Of a DNA stretch of 5,807 nucleotides, positions 4,890 to 5,807 are shown in pieces. The first letter of the stretch is position 1; each line of letters starts with the position of its first letter. A program made the translations under genes and the position numbers. The stretch spans positions 1 to 5,807 of the forward strand of contig JAEXZY010000097.1 of assembly GCA_023404955.1 (NCBI GenBank), written 5' to 3'. The notes under the pieces were generated by a model. That model did not search any database, was not told the DNA's origin, and saw only the letters and a list, made by a program, of their open reading frames with translations. Source of the stretch: Actinomycetes bacterium (GTDB taxonomy: Bacteria > Actinomycetota > Actinomycetes > Mycobacteriales > Mycobacteriaceae).

Positions 4890-5657
4890 GTGACCGTGAC
4901 CAAACGGGCCGGCAACTCGGATGCCGCCAAATGGGACAAAGAGACCCACCTGGGTCTGGTACGGCGCGCCCGCCGGATGAATCGCACGCTGGCCGAAGCG
5001 TTTCCGCACGTGTACTGCGAGCTCGACTTCACCAATCCCCTCGAGCTCACCGTCGCCACCATCCTGTCCGCGCAGAGCACCGACAAGCGCGTCAACCTGA
5101 CCACGCCGGCGTTGTTCGCCACCTATCGCACCGCGCAGGACTACGCCCAGGCCGACCGCGCGCAGCTCGAAGAGCTGATCCGTCCCACCGGGTTTTTCCG
5201 GAACAAGGCGTCCTCGTTGATCCGGCTGGGGCAGGAGCTGGTCGAGCGCTTCGACGGCGAGGTGCCCGCCACGCTCGACGAACTGGTGACGCTGCCCGGG
5301 GTCGGTCGCAAGACCGCCAACGTCATCCTCGGCAACGCTTTCGACATCCCCGGGATCACCGTCGACACCCATTTCGGCCGGCTCGCGCGGCGGTGGCGCT
5401 GGACCGCCGAGGAGGACCCGGTCAAGGTCGAGCGCGCCGTCGGGGAGCTGATCGAGCGCCGCGAGTGGACGCTGCTCAGCCACCGGGTGATCTTCCACGG
5501 CAGACGCGTGTGCCATGCCCGCAAGCCCGCCTGTGGGGTATGTGTGCTCGCCAAGGACTGTCCGTCCTACGGCGTCGGCCCCACCGATCCGCTGGTGGCG
5601 GCCCCGCTGGTCAAGGGTCCCGAGACCGAGCACCTGCTGGCGCTGGCCGGTCTCTAG
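4890..5657 (+). CDS. nth: Endonuclease III (bifunctional DNA glycosylase/AP lyase)
   Basis: Base-excision repair enzyme that removes oxidised pyrimidines and nicks the abasic site by beta-elimination. It has 255 residues against about 245 in M. tuberculosis Rv3674c, the difference lying in the N-terminus. LSAQSTDKRVN spans 59-69. The helix-hairpin-helix LPGVGRKTANVILGNAF (135-151) contains the catalytic Lys141, and TVDTHFGR (158-165) contains the catalytic Asp159. The [4Fe-4S] cluster motif C-X6-C-X2-C-X5-C is intact at Cys208, 215, 218 and 224. Two in-frame GTG starts lie in a tandem hexamer (GTGACC twice). GTG 4890 has a -10 element 6 nt upstream (leaderless reading) and GTG 4896 has GAGG at 5-nt spacing; the product differs by two residues. 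The next gene starts 7 bp after the stop, indicating an operon. All catalytic and cluster residues are present, so it should be active. Confidence 0.97.
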   Translation: MTVTKRAGNSDAAKWDKETHLGLVRRARRMNRTLAEAFPHVYCELDFTNPLELTVATILSAQSTDKRVNLTTPALFATYRTAQDYAQADRAQLEELIRPTGFFRNKASSLIRLGQELVERFDGEVPATLDELVTLPGVGRKTANVILGNAFDIPGITVDTHFGRLARRWRWTAEEDPVKVERAVGELIERREWTLLSHRVIFHGRRVCHARKPACGVCVLAKDCPSYGVGPTDPLVAAPLVKGPETEHLLALAGL

Positions 5658-5664
5658 AGCGCCG

Positions 5665-5807
5665 ATGAGCACGTCGGCACGGTGGAGCGTCGTGGCGCTG
5701 GTGGTTCTCATCGCGCTCGGCGTCGCGTTGTTCAACGAACTGGGCGACGATTCGGCCGGCCCTGCCGCGCCCGCCGCACCCGGGGCGGTGTCCCCGCGCG
5801 ACAAGCG
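5665..5807 (+). CDS. N-terminus of a predicted membrane-anchored thioredoxin-like protein, Rv3673c-like (cut by window end)
   Basis: Only 47 complete codons are present. MSTSAR is followed by a hydrophobic segment at residues 7-23 (WSVVALVVLIALGVALF), then an acidic patch and an Ala/Pro-rich linker ending VSPRDK. This reads as an uncleaved signal-anchor with the bulk of the protein exported. The gene after nth in M. tuberculosis, Rv3673c, is annotated from memory as a thioredoxin-like membrane protein, and the SPRDKR stretch agrees with my recollection of it. The thioredoxin fold and CxxC motif would lie beyond the window and cannot be confirmed. ATG 5665 is 7 bp after the nth stop, with only a weak AGAG at 5656-5659, so translation is probably coupled to nth. 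The reading frame and membrane segment are well supported; the thioredoxin label rests on gene order. Confidence 0.75.
   Translation, partial: MSTSARWSVVALVVLIALGVALFNELGDDSAGPAAPAAPGAVSPRDK

Noticed and set aside
4479..5804. A 441-codon open frame on the minus strand opposite nth.
   Set aside because: It is antisense to nth, whose frame has all catalytic and FeS residues. The product resembles no family and is compositionally typical of a GC-rich reverse frame.

Overview
The window is high-GC actinobacterial DNA. Gene content and order match the mycobacterial chromosome block that in M. tuberculosis H37Rv runs from Rv3680 to Rv3673c, here in inverted orientation. This comes from remembered protein sequences and gene order, as no search was run. 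The proteins are close to the M. tuberculosis versions but not identical, so a Mycobacterium/Mycolicibacterium species outside the tuberculosis complex is the best guess; the species cannot be fixed. The first ~58 bases look like a degraded contig end.

Layout. Positions 1-2219 (minus strand) hold two adjacent ArsA/Get3-type P-loop ATPases: the Rv3679-like gene (1191-2219), then the Rv3680-like gene (start 1177), whose C-terminus runs into the aberrant left edge. A 48-bp divergent spacer separates them from a compact plus-strand operon (2268-3658): a 53-residue DUF4177 protein, a RidA-family protein and a metallo-beta-lactamase-fold hydrolase, with a GTGA overlap at the first junction and no gap at the second. 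This operon converges, with only 4 bp between stops, on a minus-strand pair: a one-helix membrane protein (4442-4813) followed by the cAMP-receptor-type regulator crp (3663-4337). A 76-bp spacer separates that pair from nth, the plus-strand endonuclease III gene (4890-5657). Nth is followed 7 bp later by the start of a membrane-anchored protein whose mycobacterial counterpart is thioredoxin-like (5665 to the window end).

How the genes work together. The two ATPases probably form one heteromeric machine, because their nucleotide-binding motifs are degenerate in complementary ways. The DUF4177/RidA/hydrolase operon looks like a co-translated housekeeping or metabolite-repair unit. Crp is a global cAMP-responsive regulator. 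Nth handles oxidised bases in DNA, and the following gene probably acts on envelope thiols. There are no RNA genes, mobile elements, CRISPR arrays or long repeats, and no gene-free stretch exceeds about 105 bp. This is a conserved core region rather than an accessory island. The points most worth a second look are the ATPase asymmetry, the apparently leaderless promoters and two small inverted repeats in the crp/nth control regions.
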